A stretch of DNA of 64,000 nucleotides from Albugo candida (GCA_905220665.1 CAJNAR010000023.1:172458-236457), one strand, 5' to 3'. Shown: positions 9,901 through 22,523, numbered from the stretch's first letter. Made by a program: numbers and translations. The notes: generated by a model from the sequence alone, not told the origin.

Positions 9901-12719
9901 GATTTTTTTTCAAATTGTTACAATTTCGCTCGTGGAATATTCGTTTTGGTATAATTTTCATAAATTTCAACCTTTTGGTATGCGTCCCATTGTTTCGTCT
10001 TTCGGTATAAAAATCGTATTTTTTTGAAAAAGTGGCGCATGTTCCCTATTTATTTTTCAGAAAAGTTAAGGGAGTAATAATGCAGTTTAACTCTTAAATG
10101 AATATATCATTGCAAAAATTTTGTGGGGATATCAATACCCTAAAAATATTGAAAAATTTGGATGCATGGTAGGAATTTACAAAATTGATTTGATTGCAGT
10201 CTTATACAAAGGGCCCTACTTTTACGAATTTAGCACATTCGGAACAGCTCTTCTTATGTACATTCTCCGAGCTTCCGACATAATTAGCGCCATTGATTGT
10301 TCTACTTTGGCTCTGTACAGTGTTTGTGTGTTTTGGTGCGATCGATGTGTTGACTGGAACTGTTTTGAATTAAGCCAAACTCTGATATCTTGAATGTCGT
10401 GCCGAATGAAACATACCTTGGAAACGAATGTGCTGGACCGGATGGGGATGATAGGTTTTGTTTCCAAAGCAGCATATGCATGCTGGATAGGTGTGCCTGG
10501 CAGGATGAATGGACGAAATCGATTAAAAAAACTTCGTTGGTACACGAGTTTGTGGTAAATAGACAGGGAAAAATGAAGAAGCCGACATTCTGTTCTGATC
10601 AAAAGCTCGGATGCAATCACCATATTCTATTGCAGAATTTTGACAGTCAAGCACATCCTGGTCTGATTCTTGGTAGATTTTTGGGTGAATTAGTCAGCGC
10701 ATCACAAACCTTGACAATCATCATATATATTGCAAAGACAACTCTGCTGGTGTCTCTAGTATTTATTTACGCCTCCTTATGAAATACGTATCAAAACCAA
10801 GACAATCGTACACTGACCAATCCTCTGAGAAGGAAGATAAGAATTACGTTCACTGAAAACTCAACGAAGGATGGCTGTTCTTGTGATCGAGCTTGCAGCT
10901 CAAACGTAGTATCAATGACGTAAACTTGACTGATCAGAGCCTTGAACTACTGGACGATGCCACACTCCTGCCGAGAAGCGTTGGGTTCGTGAAGGAGTGC
11001 TTCTTCAAGGACAAAGAATACTACTGCTAAATTCACTGATGGTGCCTTCCTTGTAAGACTAAGGATACGCTCGAATCAGCTCGACTGATCCGATCTCATT
11101 TCAATATACATTGTTTAAGAACCAGAGGTAAAAGTATTAAAAAAACGAAGCCTGTCGTACTGCTTTCCATGGTTGTTATGGCTAGCTATCAATCCTATCT
11201 CCTGCACATAATAACTCCAGTAGATCGGCTTTTTGAGAAAGCTGTTGCCCGACTGTCTTGAGTATGTGAGCTACCACAATACAAGTTTGAAGAATAGATA
11301 CCAAGTGCAGCCCATTATCTTAAATCAGGTAGTCGCTTTTCTAGTATGTTGTTCAGTGTGTCTTGCAACGCAAGAGGCACTAGGAGCTCCTGATTTCTCT
11401 AAGTGTAGATGTCAAGCCGCACGATTTTCGCGAATGGTAGGCATTCAGTCTAGCATCAATCTCAATGTTAAGCACGTTCCATCATGATTGACTTCAACTA
11501 ACGCGCTGCTTGTCAAAACCGTCGACGCAAGCTAATGTGAGAAATGCCAGAACGATCGGATCGCAAGGAAGGGAGAAACTGATGACAGATATATTCTTCC
11601 AAGCAAAACACGTTTATTTCATGCCCAATATGACATTTTAATTCTTACAGCGACTGCTAGTTGCATAGGAAGGCTCACCAGGTCCAAAATCTGTGTCTGT
11701 AAAAAGATGACATTTTCTTTTTTTGAAATAGTACATCAAAGCACGGTACCATGGCATTTATTTGACGGCAAAATGTCTCCTCTGCTTTTGCTTCCACGAA
11801 ACAAGTTTGATGATTCAGATATGTCAACCGCCTGATTTTTTCCAACTTGTCAACAGCTTCATCATTCTTTTCCCTTTGCGACGATTTTCTTCCGTCGCGA
11901 TAATCGCCTCAATCGTCTGCGTCCAAGCTTCAGCCTAATATTGCCGTTCTGTATTCTTTCGCGCTGTTCACTGCTCAAAATGATTTCCAAAACGCTCTAT
12001 TTAGGAGACTTCAATGTCTCGTATCCACTCGAAAATTGCAATGCATTTATTTGCGTCTCAACACAAAACATCTCGGCACTCACGTCCTTATTTTTAAGTC
12101 TTGAATACATCGTACGCGTACACTCTACTTTTCGGTCGAGCGTTCTGAACTTGTAAGCTGTTTTGCGTTCGTTCAAATTGCGGGGACAATCTTTTGACTT
12201 TTCACGTTCGAATCGCGTCGTGAATGTCTTGCTTTTACTAAAACAAATATCTCCCATTTCAGTCCATTTGCTCCATTGTCGTAGCACAGGTGAAACACAC
12301 CAGAACAGATGCGATCTCATGTCAACTTGCGACATATTCTTTTGGCTTATCGACTGTCTCTTACAACTCGCACTTTCACATAAAACTCGCTGACTGGAAG
12401 GACTTATGTTTACTTTCTCAAATCGCTTCGTATAAAAAGGCAATGTTTTCTTGTTGCCAAAATCCGGCTGCTTCCATTTCTTCACACTTTGAGAATTCGC
12501 TCTGAAGCATACGAGGGAAATAGAGACGCTGAGCTTCTCGTTTGCATGTGGAGGCTGGCTCAAGCTGTACCTCTTCACCGTGATAAAAGCATTCCAGAAG
12601 TACAAGCTTGCATGACAAGATCATCATCCGGAGTTCTCGCGGCCCGACTCTTTCCTAATTGCTCGCATAATTCGAAACTTTTACAAAAAAAGACTGTCAA
12701 ATTGCATGCAATAATCGCA
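9901..12719. other. long intergenic region with no supported gene
   Basis: 2.8 kb between the MULE and the DUF4954 gene. Short open frames exist on both strands (for example plus 10390-10782 and minus 11997-12605), but they lack ATG starts or recognisable domains and overlap each other. A/T-rich runs are common near 9900-10100. Fragments near 10920-11030 look weakly protein-like but are split by stops. The 5' flank and any first exon of the downstream gene probably lie at the right end. Confidence 0.4.
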
Positions 12720-15029
12720 ATGGTGCAAGTATCTGTGACAACGTCGTCCTTCCTGCAAGAAATCACAGCAGCAAACCAGCATTTCCAATCGGCTCATACA
12801 TTCGCAAATAGTTTCACGCTGGAATATCAGTCTACAATTACTTATTATCGTCTTACAGAAGAGGAAATCGAGGATCTAAAACAGAAAAATAACACTGCTG
12901 AAAATTGGAATCAAATCCTAAAGCTATCAGATGCAAAACTTCGTGTCGATCGAATCCAGTCTTGCTCGTTTCACGGATTCGTAGTTCTCGGTACATCGTC
13001 GCCAATTGACAATACACGCTATAAGTAGTTTTTTAGGAGATTTTGGAAGCAGCTGCGAAATGGTTGACGGTGTGCGTTTCCCCAGTGGCTGTTATAATTC
13101 AGCAATCAGCCACTCAATCATTTTGGATGACGCACTAATTCGGGACACTATCTTATTGCATCACACACTACTTCAGCCAAAAGCGATCGTTATTCGATGT
13201 GGAATACTGGGGAATAAATCTGACACACAAACGACAAAACATACTTTTGGAAATGGGCTGAGGATTAATTTGGGTGCTGAAACGGGAGGAAGAAACCTCA
13301 CAATAGTGGCTGATTTGACGTTTGAATGTAAGTGTGTAGCTCTGTCAACGTGATCGTCTCACATAATTTATAGTGGCGGCGATCTTGACAGAAAAAGGAG
13401 GTATAGAGCATGACGAGCTCCAAAAAAGCTATACAAAGCAAACGGAAGAGTATATGAGTGTCTTTGATCCGAGTGTATCGAGAATCATCATTGGAGAGGG
13501 AGCTCAAGTCTTATTCTGCTCGAGGCTGGAAGGATGTTTTATTGGCTCTAGAGCTGTGGTTGAGAATTCAGCGCTGTATAATGTCACGCTCTTATCAAAT
13601 GAAAAAGAACCATCGTCTATTTCCGGCAATTCGATTGTGCGAGACTCTATTGTGCAATGGAACAGCACAATCGAATCGATGAGTTTTGTTGAGAGATGCT
13701 TACTTTGTGACTCGTGTCGAGTGGAACGGAAAGGCATCGTGAAAGATAGCGTTCTTGGACCCAATTCATGCATTGCTGAAGGAGAAGTAACGTCGAGCCT
13801 CGTGGGGCCTTTTGTTGGATTTCATCATCAATCTCTACTTATCGCAGCAATCTGGCCCCAAGGACGAGGAAATGTGGCATATGGAGCGAATATTGGGAGT
13901 AATCATACCTTACGCCTTCCTGACCAAGAGCTCTTTCCTGGAGAGGGGATGTTTTTTGGATTAGGTGTGAACATCAAATATCCCACCAATTTTATTCAGG
14001 CGCCTTACTCTGTGATCGCCTCGGGGGTATGTACCCACCCACAACGTATGGAGTTTCCTTTCTCGCTCATTGGAGCTCCAAGACAAATACTTGAGGGACT
14101 ATCGCCGGCTTTGAATGAGATTTCGCCGGGGTACGTAGGCAGTAAGAAATTGCTTGATAGTTACTAACGAACACATGTTAGCTGGGTTCTGAAACACAGC
14201 CTATTCACAATTCTGAGAGCTCAAACCAAATTTAAGACGCGGAACAAGTCGGAAAGGATGAAAAAAGCCTCCACCGAAATTCTTTACAATCGTGCAGACT
14301 TGGTTTCTATTATGAAAAGTAAGCATTTACATTACGAAACTCAAGCTTATATTCGCACACAGCTGCTAGGGAACGACTTCAGCATGCTCCGGCTAAGTTG
14401 ACTGCTCCAAAGCACTTCTATACGAACGCAACAGTACCGGGATTGGGCTCCAATTACATGACTGAGAAATCACGTGTCTCGGCCATCAACACATACACTT
14501 ATTTCATTCGATTGTGCGCATTGGAAGCTCTTCTTCGTCTACTTGAGCTGAACGGACCGTTGATGGGTAATATTCGGTCGATCGGTACATTTATGGCATC
14601 AAAGCCTAAGATGTCTTCTAGGTACGTTGCAAACTTGAGCTTTTTTATCTCTCTCATACGTTTGTATTAGCGACTCTGAGCTTTTAGCAGTTTTAGTGTC
14701 CGAATTCAAAAACGAGACGTTTGTAGGAGACTGTTTGCAGGAATTGGGTGTCAAGTCTGATGAGATTGCGCGACAAGTGGAGAACGAGATCAAAAGAGAT
14801 GAAGCACGAGGTCTTGAGATAATTCCTTCGTACACGGCCGTCCACACAGCTGCCGATAAAGAGAAGACGGTGGAGGACGCTTACAGGTGAGCTTTGTAAC
14901 TCACCTTTGACCAGATGGTGGCGTTAATCTCGCTTCAGGAATGCTGAAAGGATCAAGCATCGAATTGAGGTCGCGTTACGACAAATTGGATGCGTTAATG
15001 AATGTTTGCCGAATGTTGATTGTACGTAA
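12720..15029 (+). CDS. DUF4954 family protein (left-handed beta-helix type), seven exons
   Basis: Exons 12720-12990, 13037-13327, 13374-14130, 14182-14318, 14363-14621, 14671-14886 and 14939-15029 join in frame to 673 codons plus stop, close to the length I recall for this family. All six introns are GT-AG and 44-52 nt; the one at 14131-14181 has a TACTAAC branch point. The N-terminus has the family-like YRLTEEEIEDLKQ, leading into repeated hexapeptide-like turns of a beta-helix (residues about 80-430: NSALYNVTLL, GNSIVRDSIV, VERCLLCDSC, VKDSVLGPNS). PQGRGNVAYGANIGSNHT and a GEGMFFGLG segment follow. Such helices occur in sugar-nucleotide acyltransferases and pyrophosphorylases; the substrate here is unknown. 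The start ATG 12720 was chosen because it gives full length, although the frame stays open upstream to 12489. GID8 follows 91 bp downstream on the same strand. Confidence 0.85.
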
Positions 15030-15120
15030 GACATTATCCCGCAATGGCGACCAAAATGTATGGAATGTTGAGATACTCGAATTCATTATACATGACACAT
15101 AGTATCGTCTTTATAGCGCA

Positions 15121-15969
15121 ATGAATCAATTAATAATGAAATACTTTGTGGATAAAGGTTTCTACGATATAGCGGAGGCATTTTGCCGGGAATCACAGAC
15201 AAAACGCAAGTAAATTGCTGTGTTGATTCTTGCCGAATGGATGTTTCCTGAAGGATCAAATACTAGCCGATGTGAGTTTGGATGCAGTACAAATGCGCAT
15301 GGAAATTCAGGAAGCTCTACTTTTGGGAAACATTTCATCAGCGCGAGTCAAATTGGCCGAAATTGATGCGAATGTGCGTGAAGCTCCAAGCTTTCCTCTC
15401 TGAACTGAAATGGTGCCCTTCGTAGCTTCTTCGTGAGCCAGCAAGCACCATCAACTTTATGCTCAACAAACAGCAATTCATTGAGATTCTTCGGACTGGA
15501 GACGTCACAAAGGCTTTAGATTTTGCTGTCGGGTCTCTTGCTCCATTAGGCGAGCATAATGTACGTGAAGCTGTGAAAGAATGCTCTCAAAGAGAGCCTG
15601 TATTTAGAACATTTTTTAGGAAGTATGGTTGCAGGAGCTCGAACAGACGATGGCTCTGCTGGCCCTCCGAGATGATTTACAGCTCTCGCAACACTTTTTG
15701 TTGAGTCAGGAACAACGTCTCAAAGTGGCGGATAAAATAAATCGACTGATTTTGACGACACAAGAAAAGAAAGCTGGTACGTTGATGCATTTGGATATGT
15801 GCAAGTCTCACGGAGAGCATTGTCAGCGTCGACAACGTTGCCGACACTGCTCCAGCAATTTCAATACATGAGTCAGCAGTTGAATAACAGCTCAAAAAAG
15901 TTGGCGGCTTCATCGGAACGCGACATTATTGGAGGCGATGTTTCATCCAATGACGAAAAATCTGGTTGA
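15121..15969 (+). CDS. GID8: GID8 homologue, LisH-CTLH-CRA subunit of GID/CTLH E3 ubiquitin ligase
   Basis: Exons 15121-15205, 15267-15373, 15426-15560, 15620-15776 and 15827-15969 give 208 residues (human GID8: 228). The LisH motif is at the N-terminus (MNQLIMKYFVDKGFYDIAEAF, residues 1-21), followed by CTLH (about 37-95) and CRA (about 95-165, with FIEILRTGDVTKALDFA and LEQTMALLAL). GID8 is a scaffold subunit of the GID/CTLH ligase that marks metabolic enzymes and other targets for degradation. The first intron (15206-15266) is best read as GC-AG (donor GCAAGT), because only this junction keeps frame and matches the family (ESQTK|PDVSLD). The other introns are GT-AG, 50-59 nt. A short extra first exon, ATG 15044 to 15057 with an intron 15058-15116, also stays in frame and could supply the true start. 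Confidence 0.85.
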
Positions 15970-17776
15970 ATGTGTATGCGTAATCTCAAAGACAACATTT
16001 ACATCCCTTTGTCAAGTACGATTCATAATGCATCAAAATAGCATCATAAACGCTGAAAGTAGTTCAAATGAACGGAGTTGAGTGAGTTGGGTCTCTCCAT
16101 TTAGCGTTCGGAAGAGTGTCGCACCTGGCTTCAGTCGTTTGCAATCGATTGGAATACAATGATCATATTTAGTACCGATTGAAACGTCAAGTAGTTCAGT
16201 ACTACGGAAGCCGTCTCAATGTAGAATTACTGAAATCTGCTCAGTCATCTGCCTAATACTTGATAGCATCTTCAAGCACAATTTCACTCGTGAATACTTG
16301 TGAATAGTTTTTCGACATTTCTCGCGCGGATCGTCGCTTTAATTGCATTATAAGTCGACGTATGGTTATAGATGTACATGCGAGATATCCTTTTCCAACT
16401 TTAAGGAGTGGAGCAGCACCCGGATGAATTTATTTGTGGAACGATATCTCTCCTAGCGATGCCATTTCTCCTCCTTCCCACCGGCCGTAGTTGATGAATC
16501 CAATATGCTCGATGCTTGCAAGCAGAAGACGATCATTAAGACGGACGGTCGGAAGCGGCGCTTTTCACCACAAGAGATTTGTGCATTTTCATTAAGAAGA
16601 ACAGAATCCGCTTCCCACGACATATTCACTGCCATGATTACGTCCAGACAAGTTATACAAACAGCTCAAATATGATACTTAGTAAATGCGAACGCATCAC
16701 CTTGTCTAGTAGTGCCGAATTGAGCTACCCTTGTGATCCAGACAACCAGGAGAATACACTTTCAAGAAGTTGTGCGATGAGATAATCTAGCAAAAATGAT
16801 GTTGTTAATGTATTCTAATGAGGTTACGGAACGCATGGAGCCATAGTGTATTCCCTTCCAAGGGACTGCCAAAGGAACAAACAGCGTCGGCTGACCTCAG
16901 CGAGACACTAACCATCCCACTAGAAACATCGCTTAAACATATGCTCTCTCCATCACTGTAATGCTGTCAGTCACATATTGGAATTCGATTTATAGACTTC
17001 GCTCTTGCTTAAGATACCTTGCTTCGTGATTTTCGTTATAGACTTGCTCAGTGAGAATCGACATGTGCGTCGAGGGTGCACGATACGATTAAGAGAAACA
17101 ACCCCTGACGCAGCGAAAGACTGTAGCGAGACTAATTTATTTCAATCGCTATGAATTTGCATTCGACCTCTGCCAACCAAAGCACGTCAACATATAGTGT
17201 GCTATCTCCACGCCCTGCAACACATGCTCTGCTGTTGCTTCTGCGAGCTTGGTACTAATAACCGAGACTGTCACTCCAGCAAAACACATCGTGTATGCCG
17301 AGCGGAATGAAAAATTGCGTCAGGCTAGCGACCTTCCTTTCTCATCGATTTACAGTCTGAGGTACCGAGATTTTAAAAGTTCAGATTTGGATAAACTTTA
17401 AGAAAGTGTACAAGCCAAACTATTTTCTCACAAATTCAAGAGATGTAAGTCCGGTAGTCACGGTGGTGGACCGGCCCTTGCGGTTCTTTTGATAGCACAC
17501 CGCAAATTGTCGACTCAGCATCATTTTCTTGGTGGGAGACCCAGCATTAAAGTATCTCATTAATCGCTGCGATGATTTGGTTGCTGCCAATGCTGCGTGA
17601 ACTTATGGAAATGGTTGGGATAGACGTTCAGAGAGCCAGCAACAAGAGATTATGAATGACTAAGTTTAACCATAAAGAATGTTCGATTTCTTAATAAAAT
17701 CTCTTCGAAGTAAATTGCCACGCTCCATTTATAGGCGCTCCGTAAACAAATACACGCGATATTCTTGCGCATCAAA
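15970..17776. other. intergenic region; right part belongs to the pseudo-protease repeat unit
   Basis: No supported gene. Around 17235-17285 the sequence resembles segments near 28790 and 33455 that lie downstream of other pseudo-protease copies, so the array flank reaches at least this far left. A short frame near 16500-16630 has weak HSP70-like wording but no reliable match. Confidence 0.4.
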
Positions 17777-18765
17777 TTATTTCATCATCGTCACAGAATA
17801 CCGCTTGGCAAACGTCGCGCCAAAGACCCATTTACATGGAGATTCGGTTGGTACAATTGCCATGAAGCAATTTTCTTCGGGCGCTCCAGATAGTTTCTCT
17901 TTGCCGGGAATCTTCATGATATATTCTCGACTTGTGAGCTTGTATTGATTTCCATTGGATTCAGGTGTAAAAATTATTGATGGCATTTGATCAAGCGATT
18001 TATCATGACAAGCAAAGCTCGTATCAGAGCCCACCAACCGTAGGAGGTGAGCCTTAATCGTGTCATAAATCTCTTGCGGAACCTCGCTAATCACTTTGGC
18101 AAAATCAAAGCAAACGCTGTGTCATCCAGATATCGTACTCTTGGCGCCACCTGTCGAAATCATCACCCCTGATTTGAGAGGACCGAGCATGAAAGTAGAT
18201 CCCATTTCCTCATTCATTGGAAAGTATTGGTAGGCCGGAGTAGTAGTATACCAAGTACTCTTCAGCCAAGTAAGTTGACGAACACCAATGGTACCAAAGT
18301 ACAATGTCGGCTCCTGCAATTCCTTCCATTCAAAGTGACTAAAACATCCTGGTAGTCCTTTGAGTCTTGTAGTGCTTTGACGATATCAGTCGAGAAGATC
18401 ACGGTCGGGGTACATGCTTGCGTGGGGAGTTGTTCATCTACCTCATGGTCATGTTTTTTGGACAGATATTTGCCAAAGCATTTCATGGTGTTCGACCTCG
18501 ACAATTGAGCACGGAACGGATCGCAACGCGGATTTTTTAAGTGTATATGCAGTTGGCCGCGTTCCAGTATTTCGGCATCAAAAGAGGTAACTTCCAATTC
18601 CCAAACATTATTTCCTTTGTTTATTGCAGGGAATGCTACCACGCCTTCTTTATAATTTTTTTCGGAAGGGTAAAGAATCACAAGTCTTACGCCGACATCC
18701 GCATATGTTACGTAAATTTGCTGCAGAACTTGGAACGCGGAGATCCGAAGGAAAGTAGCTCTCAT
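17777..18765 (-). pseudogene. secreted pepsin-like pseudo-protease family, copy A (pseudogene)
   Basis: Same family as the intact copies at 23893, 26096 and 34084. ATG 18765 starts a signal-peptide-like segment and the conserved N-terminal half (WELEVTSFDAE). A frameshift near 18320 is followed in the next frame by ELQEPTLYFGTIG. A TGA at 18122-18124 lies just before VCFDFAKVISEVP, the site equivalent to the second catalytic loop. The C-terminal part keeps the WVFGATFAKRY motif but ends early, about 20 residues short of its paralogues. With a shift plus a stop the copy is dead. It is the leftmost unit and, apart from copy D, the most decayed. Confidence 0.85.
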
Positions 18766-18971
18766 GGCTTCAATTCAAAACTGAACACCGACATACTTTG
18801 GCTTGATATTTTCCATTTAAAGACTGCTATAAAAGCCCAGTGGCAACTGAATCTTGTAGACCACGGTTTTTAAATTATTTACCACAAGTGCACCGTTTCC
18901 AACCTTCGATATCGAAGAAATAAAGAAGCTTGAGCTTGATATATTTACACGATTTATTTCACTATGTCTGT

Positions 18972-18985
18972 GTTGTGAACACGAA
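18972..18985. promoter_or_regulatory. degenerate copy of the conserved upstream inverted repeat
   Basis: GTTGTGAACACGAA matches GTGGTGAACACCAC at 11 of 14 positions, 207 bp upstream of the copy A start. The site has decayed along with its gene. Confidence 0.5.
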
Positions 18986-19059
18986 TTCCAAAAACACTGT
19001 GCTTGCATTTGCTTTGAAGAAACCGATCTGAGTCTTGACGCGTCAGTCCATAGATTGTT

Positions 19060-19465
19060 TACTTATTTCTTCCCGCAATGTGAGTTTAAACAAATATGCA
19101 ATATTCACGTAGCGATGAATGTATCGACAAAATTCTCCTCCAACTTTTTTCTGCTAAACTTTACCCGAGCGAATATCCATTCATTCAGATCACAACCTCT
19201 ATCAATATAAGTGACTCACATAATTGAAAACGAGTGCTTGAAGCGCTGCCCAATATACAATAAGTGCAGTCATATTGTTGTACTTCGTCCTCAGGATTGC
19301 TATCGTATTCACCATTCACATAAATATCAACTGGCATTGTCTTTTTTCGTATCACCTGAGATGACAGTGATTCTTTGACAGCCACCACGCATCAAGTCGT
19401 AAATTCACCTTATGTGACACTCACGAGCGATGCTAGTGAGTAGCTTCAGGGCATTTCTTGCAGCC
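19060..19465 (-). pseudogene. PDR transporter 3'-end fragment, unit A
   Basis: Read on the minus strand, this resembles the last exon end of the full PDR gene at 35957: VNGEYDSNPEDE corresponds to VNGEYDFNPEYK, and the nucleotide run GCTAGTGAGTA matches near 36200. The frame is interrupted and only about the last 100 codons plus 3' flank remain. It lies upstream of pseudo-protease copy A, as in the other units. Confidence 0.75.
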
Positions 19466-19669
19466 TCTAATTGTTTTTACGGAAGTCCCATGTGGTTGCT
19501 GTGTGTTGGTGTCGATGTTCCTATCAATTTTCTGCTGACTCGTAAGATGGAACAGGAATGAAGGAGTCTTTTCCACCTCTCACTCGAGTGACGCCATTTC
19601 ATAAATGATTGAGTACTACGACATATCTAATGTGATGACGCATCGACCTCTTCGCAAAAATGTTTTTTA

Positions 19670-20130
19670 ATCTTTGTGGATCAATTCTGGCAAAAACCGC
19701 TGCAATTGATGTGCCAATATTTTGAAAGTACTTCTTACATCGACAAAAAACAATGCAATGTGGTTTGTAGCTGCTAGGATCATCCCGTGACCCTTTTCGT
19801 ATAACAAAGTGATTGCCGAGTGACGTTGTGATTGAGGTACGATACCTCTTGTCGGCTGAAATCCAAACACGATCTTTAAACACTAGCCAAATGTTTCCCG
19901 GATCAAGCTGATAAATGCAGGTGGTAGTCCATGCATACCTGGAGAGTGACTACTTCGCATGTGCTTGATCGCTTCGCCATCTTGGTCGTACTCAAGCGAG
20001 TTGAGATACAGTCTGGTATTATGACTCCAGCAAAGTTGTAGTGAATCCAGTAGCTTCTTTGCGTGTTTCTGTCAGATGGATCAGGTATGGTGGTCTCTGA
20101 CATACATACATAGATACCATTACACCACCT
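19670..20130 (-). mobile_element. possible LINE reverse-transcriptase relic
   Basis: Minus-strand reading gives GLPPAFISLIRETF, then after a stop and a shift FGFQPTRGI. This wording and spacing resemble the LINE reverse-transcriptase region ahead of the RGIRQGDPLSP block. Further pieces (ALFFVDVRSTFKILAHQLQRF) could be the adjoining part, without a preserved catalytic DD. Several stops are present. The assignment rests on two short matches and is tentative. Confidence 0.35.
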
Positions 20131-20133
20131 CAA

Positions 20134-21391
20134 TTGTCCTTGTATTCGTCAGGTATTTCCCGTGGAGTCGATGTTACGGCGACGTTTTTTTGATAACATC
20201 CTCATTTGGCTCTCGTCGAGACGAACTAAAGAAGAACTATTCAGAGCGCGAAAAAAGGCTAAGAGTAGTTCTTTATATGCTTCATCTGATGATTGAAGCT
20301 CTCATCTTCGCTGTATCTGACCTGGCTTGTTCCCACCGAAATTCTCAAATATTGGAGACTCGGTCCAAAAAATAGTCGTGAATGATTGGTGTCCTAAGTG
20401 CGATATCGAGCTTCTTCGTAGACTCAAGATCACGTCGACTATCTACTATAGCGTTTTTGGATTGCTTGGAGCAGTTACTTGATGTTCGTATCCCGACTGT
20501 CCCACATTTTCCTGGGATTTAAAGCTGTTCGCAACTATTTCTAGCACCAAATTCGCTCTCGATGTGATTGCTTCGACAGCTTGAGGATACTCGAATATAC
20601 TAATGAACATTCCAAATTTTCGCCTTAGTGGTCAAGCTGGATTCCCAAAAACTCCTTTTTTGTATAGATGGTCCCTGCATGTCGTTGACTAAAATATTCA
20701 GAGCCTTTGTACACCACATCTACAGAATCATTAAAGCGCAAGAATTGTCTACACTACATCTGCATGTCGGAAATGCTAATAAACATACTTTTCAGCCGGA
20801 TGTTGGATTCACCCAAGGCTACCATAACCTAGTGCGAAAGCCATTCAAATCGTTTTGTTTCGTGTCGTCTTGTCTCACTCGAAGCATCGATAGATGAATC
20901 GAATAGTGCGTCAAATCATCAAATACGAGATGTGTTGCGGACGATTCGAATGCATTAAAGAGTAATGTCTCAAAGAAGCACTCTTTACTCGGCCTGCACC
21001 GATAGATAGGTATACACTGTGAATATGCACCGGTGTATCATGAAACCCAAATAGTGATTTCGAATAATACCCTAGGTAAGCTCTTCAGCTTTTGGGTAGC
21101 CAGGAAGTGTTGAACGAAGATTGTCATCACATCGACACTAAGATTTTTCTTTCAAGTTTGATGCAGAATAGCACTGTTGACGTAACTGGAAAACATCTTG
21201 TGTTGCATTGTCGAATCTAATAAAAAATGAGACGATTCTACTTGTATACAATCAATCGAATGTTTGATAGGACGTGTTTGATGAAATTACGATCATTTTC
21301 ATGATTCTATAATCCTTGGCCGTGAGTTCCATATGTTGTATCACGTTGAGAAGCCCTTAGCATTCACGCCGTAGTGGACCAGTGATCAACT
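20134..21391. other. intergenic, nothing recognised
   Basis: Short frames on both strands without domains. No repeat identified. Confidence 0.35.
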
Positions 21392-21703
21392 TTATTCACT
21401 ACCTTGGAAGATTCTTCCAAAAAATAAGATTGACGGAGAGCTCGTCGATATCACTAGAGAAAACGTCTCGCCAGAAATTTCGCACCAGTGGGCCAAGCCT
21501 TTATGCTCATCTCGGTGCGTAACAACGATAAGAGTAAGCTGATCGACAGTAAGCGACAATGATGGCCTGAAGTTGAAGTACTGACCCATCATTGAGATAT
21601 TGGACCCAATGGGCATCTGCTTAAAGGGTGGGGAAGTAAACATGAGAAGTAATCCCATCAACGCTAATGAAACTATCTTCGGCACCGACCTCCACCACGA
21701 CAT
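21392..21703 (-). CDS. small protein with signal peptide, possibly a pepsin-like N-terminal fragment
   Basis: ATG 21703 begins a clear secretion signal (KIVSLALMGLLLMFTSPP, residues 9-26) in a 103-residue frame. Near the end, ETFSLVISTSSPSILFFG has the shape of the first catalytic loop of a pepsin-like protease (F-x-L-V-I-D-T-G-S-S...L-W), with the Asp replaced by Ser and the Gly by Ser. The stop follows about 15 residues later. A GTAGTG donor-like site precedes the stop, so this could be the first exon of a longer gene, but I could not find a convincing second exon. Either a small secreted protein or a truncated relative of the array genes. Confidence 0.45.
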   Translation of the reverse strand: MSWWRSVPKIVSLALMGLLLMFTSPPFKQMPIGSNISMMGQYFNFRPSLSLTVDQLTLIVVTHRDEHKGLAHWCEISGETFSLVISTSSPSILFFGRIFQGSE

Positions 21704-22523
21704 TGCTTCCTCAAAGATTATTTTAAGCGCAAAGTTTCATCAACGCGTCGATCCCATCGCGTCGAAAGCGTAACATCTTCGCTGAGATTGTGTGCAAAAA
21801 ATACTCGATTTATCATCAGTAGATGCTCTACTTCGTCCACCTACCTGTCATTTGAATCCATACGCGAGAGTAGGACACCGCTCATTTTGATCGGATGATC
21901 AAGTGCTGCTCAGATTATTTTGTCCACAACTGTGCAGAAATGGACCAGCTTGTTTGGTCGAAATTTGTACAGAGCGTTTTTAAAATCAATTTCCACTAGC
22001 TATCTAGATTCGCTAAACCGACTTGGTCTCCTCGTTATTCCGACCGTGGTCTGGCGATTTTGAGAAAGTATGCGGCCCGTTTTTGAAGTGACCACCGATT
22101 CTGGCATCCTTCAAGTGGTTAATTTAGATGCACTTTCCAGGCTCTAAATCGGCAAATTCTTCAACTTTTTCTATTTTGAACTTATAGATACGAGCACTGG
22201 ACAGCAATGGGTCGCCAACGCAAGGAGCGCACGAGGTCGTGCTTTGGCGACTATTTACGGAAACGGTCTCAAGCTACTTCCATTTTACTCGATCCCAAAC
22301 CAATCCACACGTGAACTAGAGACGACTTATCTTCCAGGTACAGGAGGGTAGGAGGTGAATTGTTAAAATCACGTGCGCCGTGTGCTGTGACAGTGGCAGG
22401 AGTGCCGAACCCCAACGATATCTGATCGGAAGCTTCCGTTACGCTTTCCTCTCACAGGATAGAGAAGCTTCTCGTATACGCTTTCACACTTAGGGGTGCT
22501 AAATTGCAATTTCCACGTGAAAA
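21704..22523. other. intergenic with one possible pepsin-like remnant on the plus strand
   Basis: At about 22165-22350 (plus) an open stretch contains ELIDTSTGQQWVANA, with D-T, W and V at the same spacing as the DTGSSDLWV loop of aspartic proteases. It is preceded by a stop and ends after about 55 codons. Could be chance. Confidence 0.3.

Noticed and set aside
10390..10782. 130-codon plus frame with six Cys and a hydrophobic C-terminus, suggestive of a GPI-anchored Cys-rich protein
   Set aside because: It begins at TTG with upstream stops, has no signal peptide, and overlaps a longer frame on the other strand. No family match.
11997..12605. 202-codon minus frame upstream of the DUF4954 gene
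   Set aside because: No ATG at its start and no domain; a competing minus frame (12418-12627) has equally coding-like text. Probably leader and promoter sequence of the DUF4954 gene.
16453..16640. Plus-strand wording GRKRRFSPQEICAF resembling an HSP70 segment
   Set aside because: Only one short similarity; neighbouring HSP70 motifs (ATPase loops) are absent.
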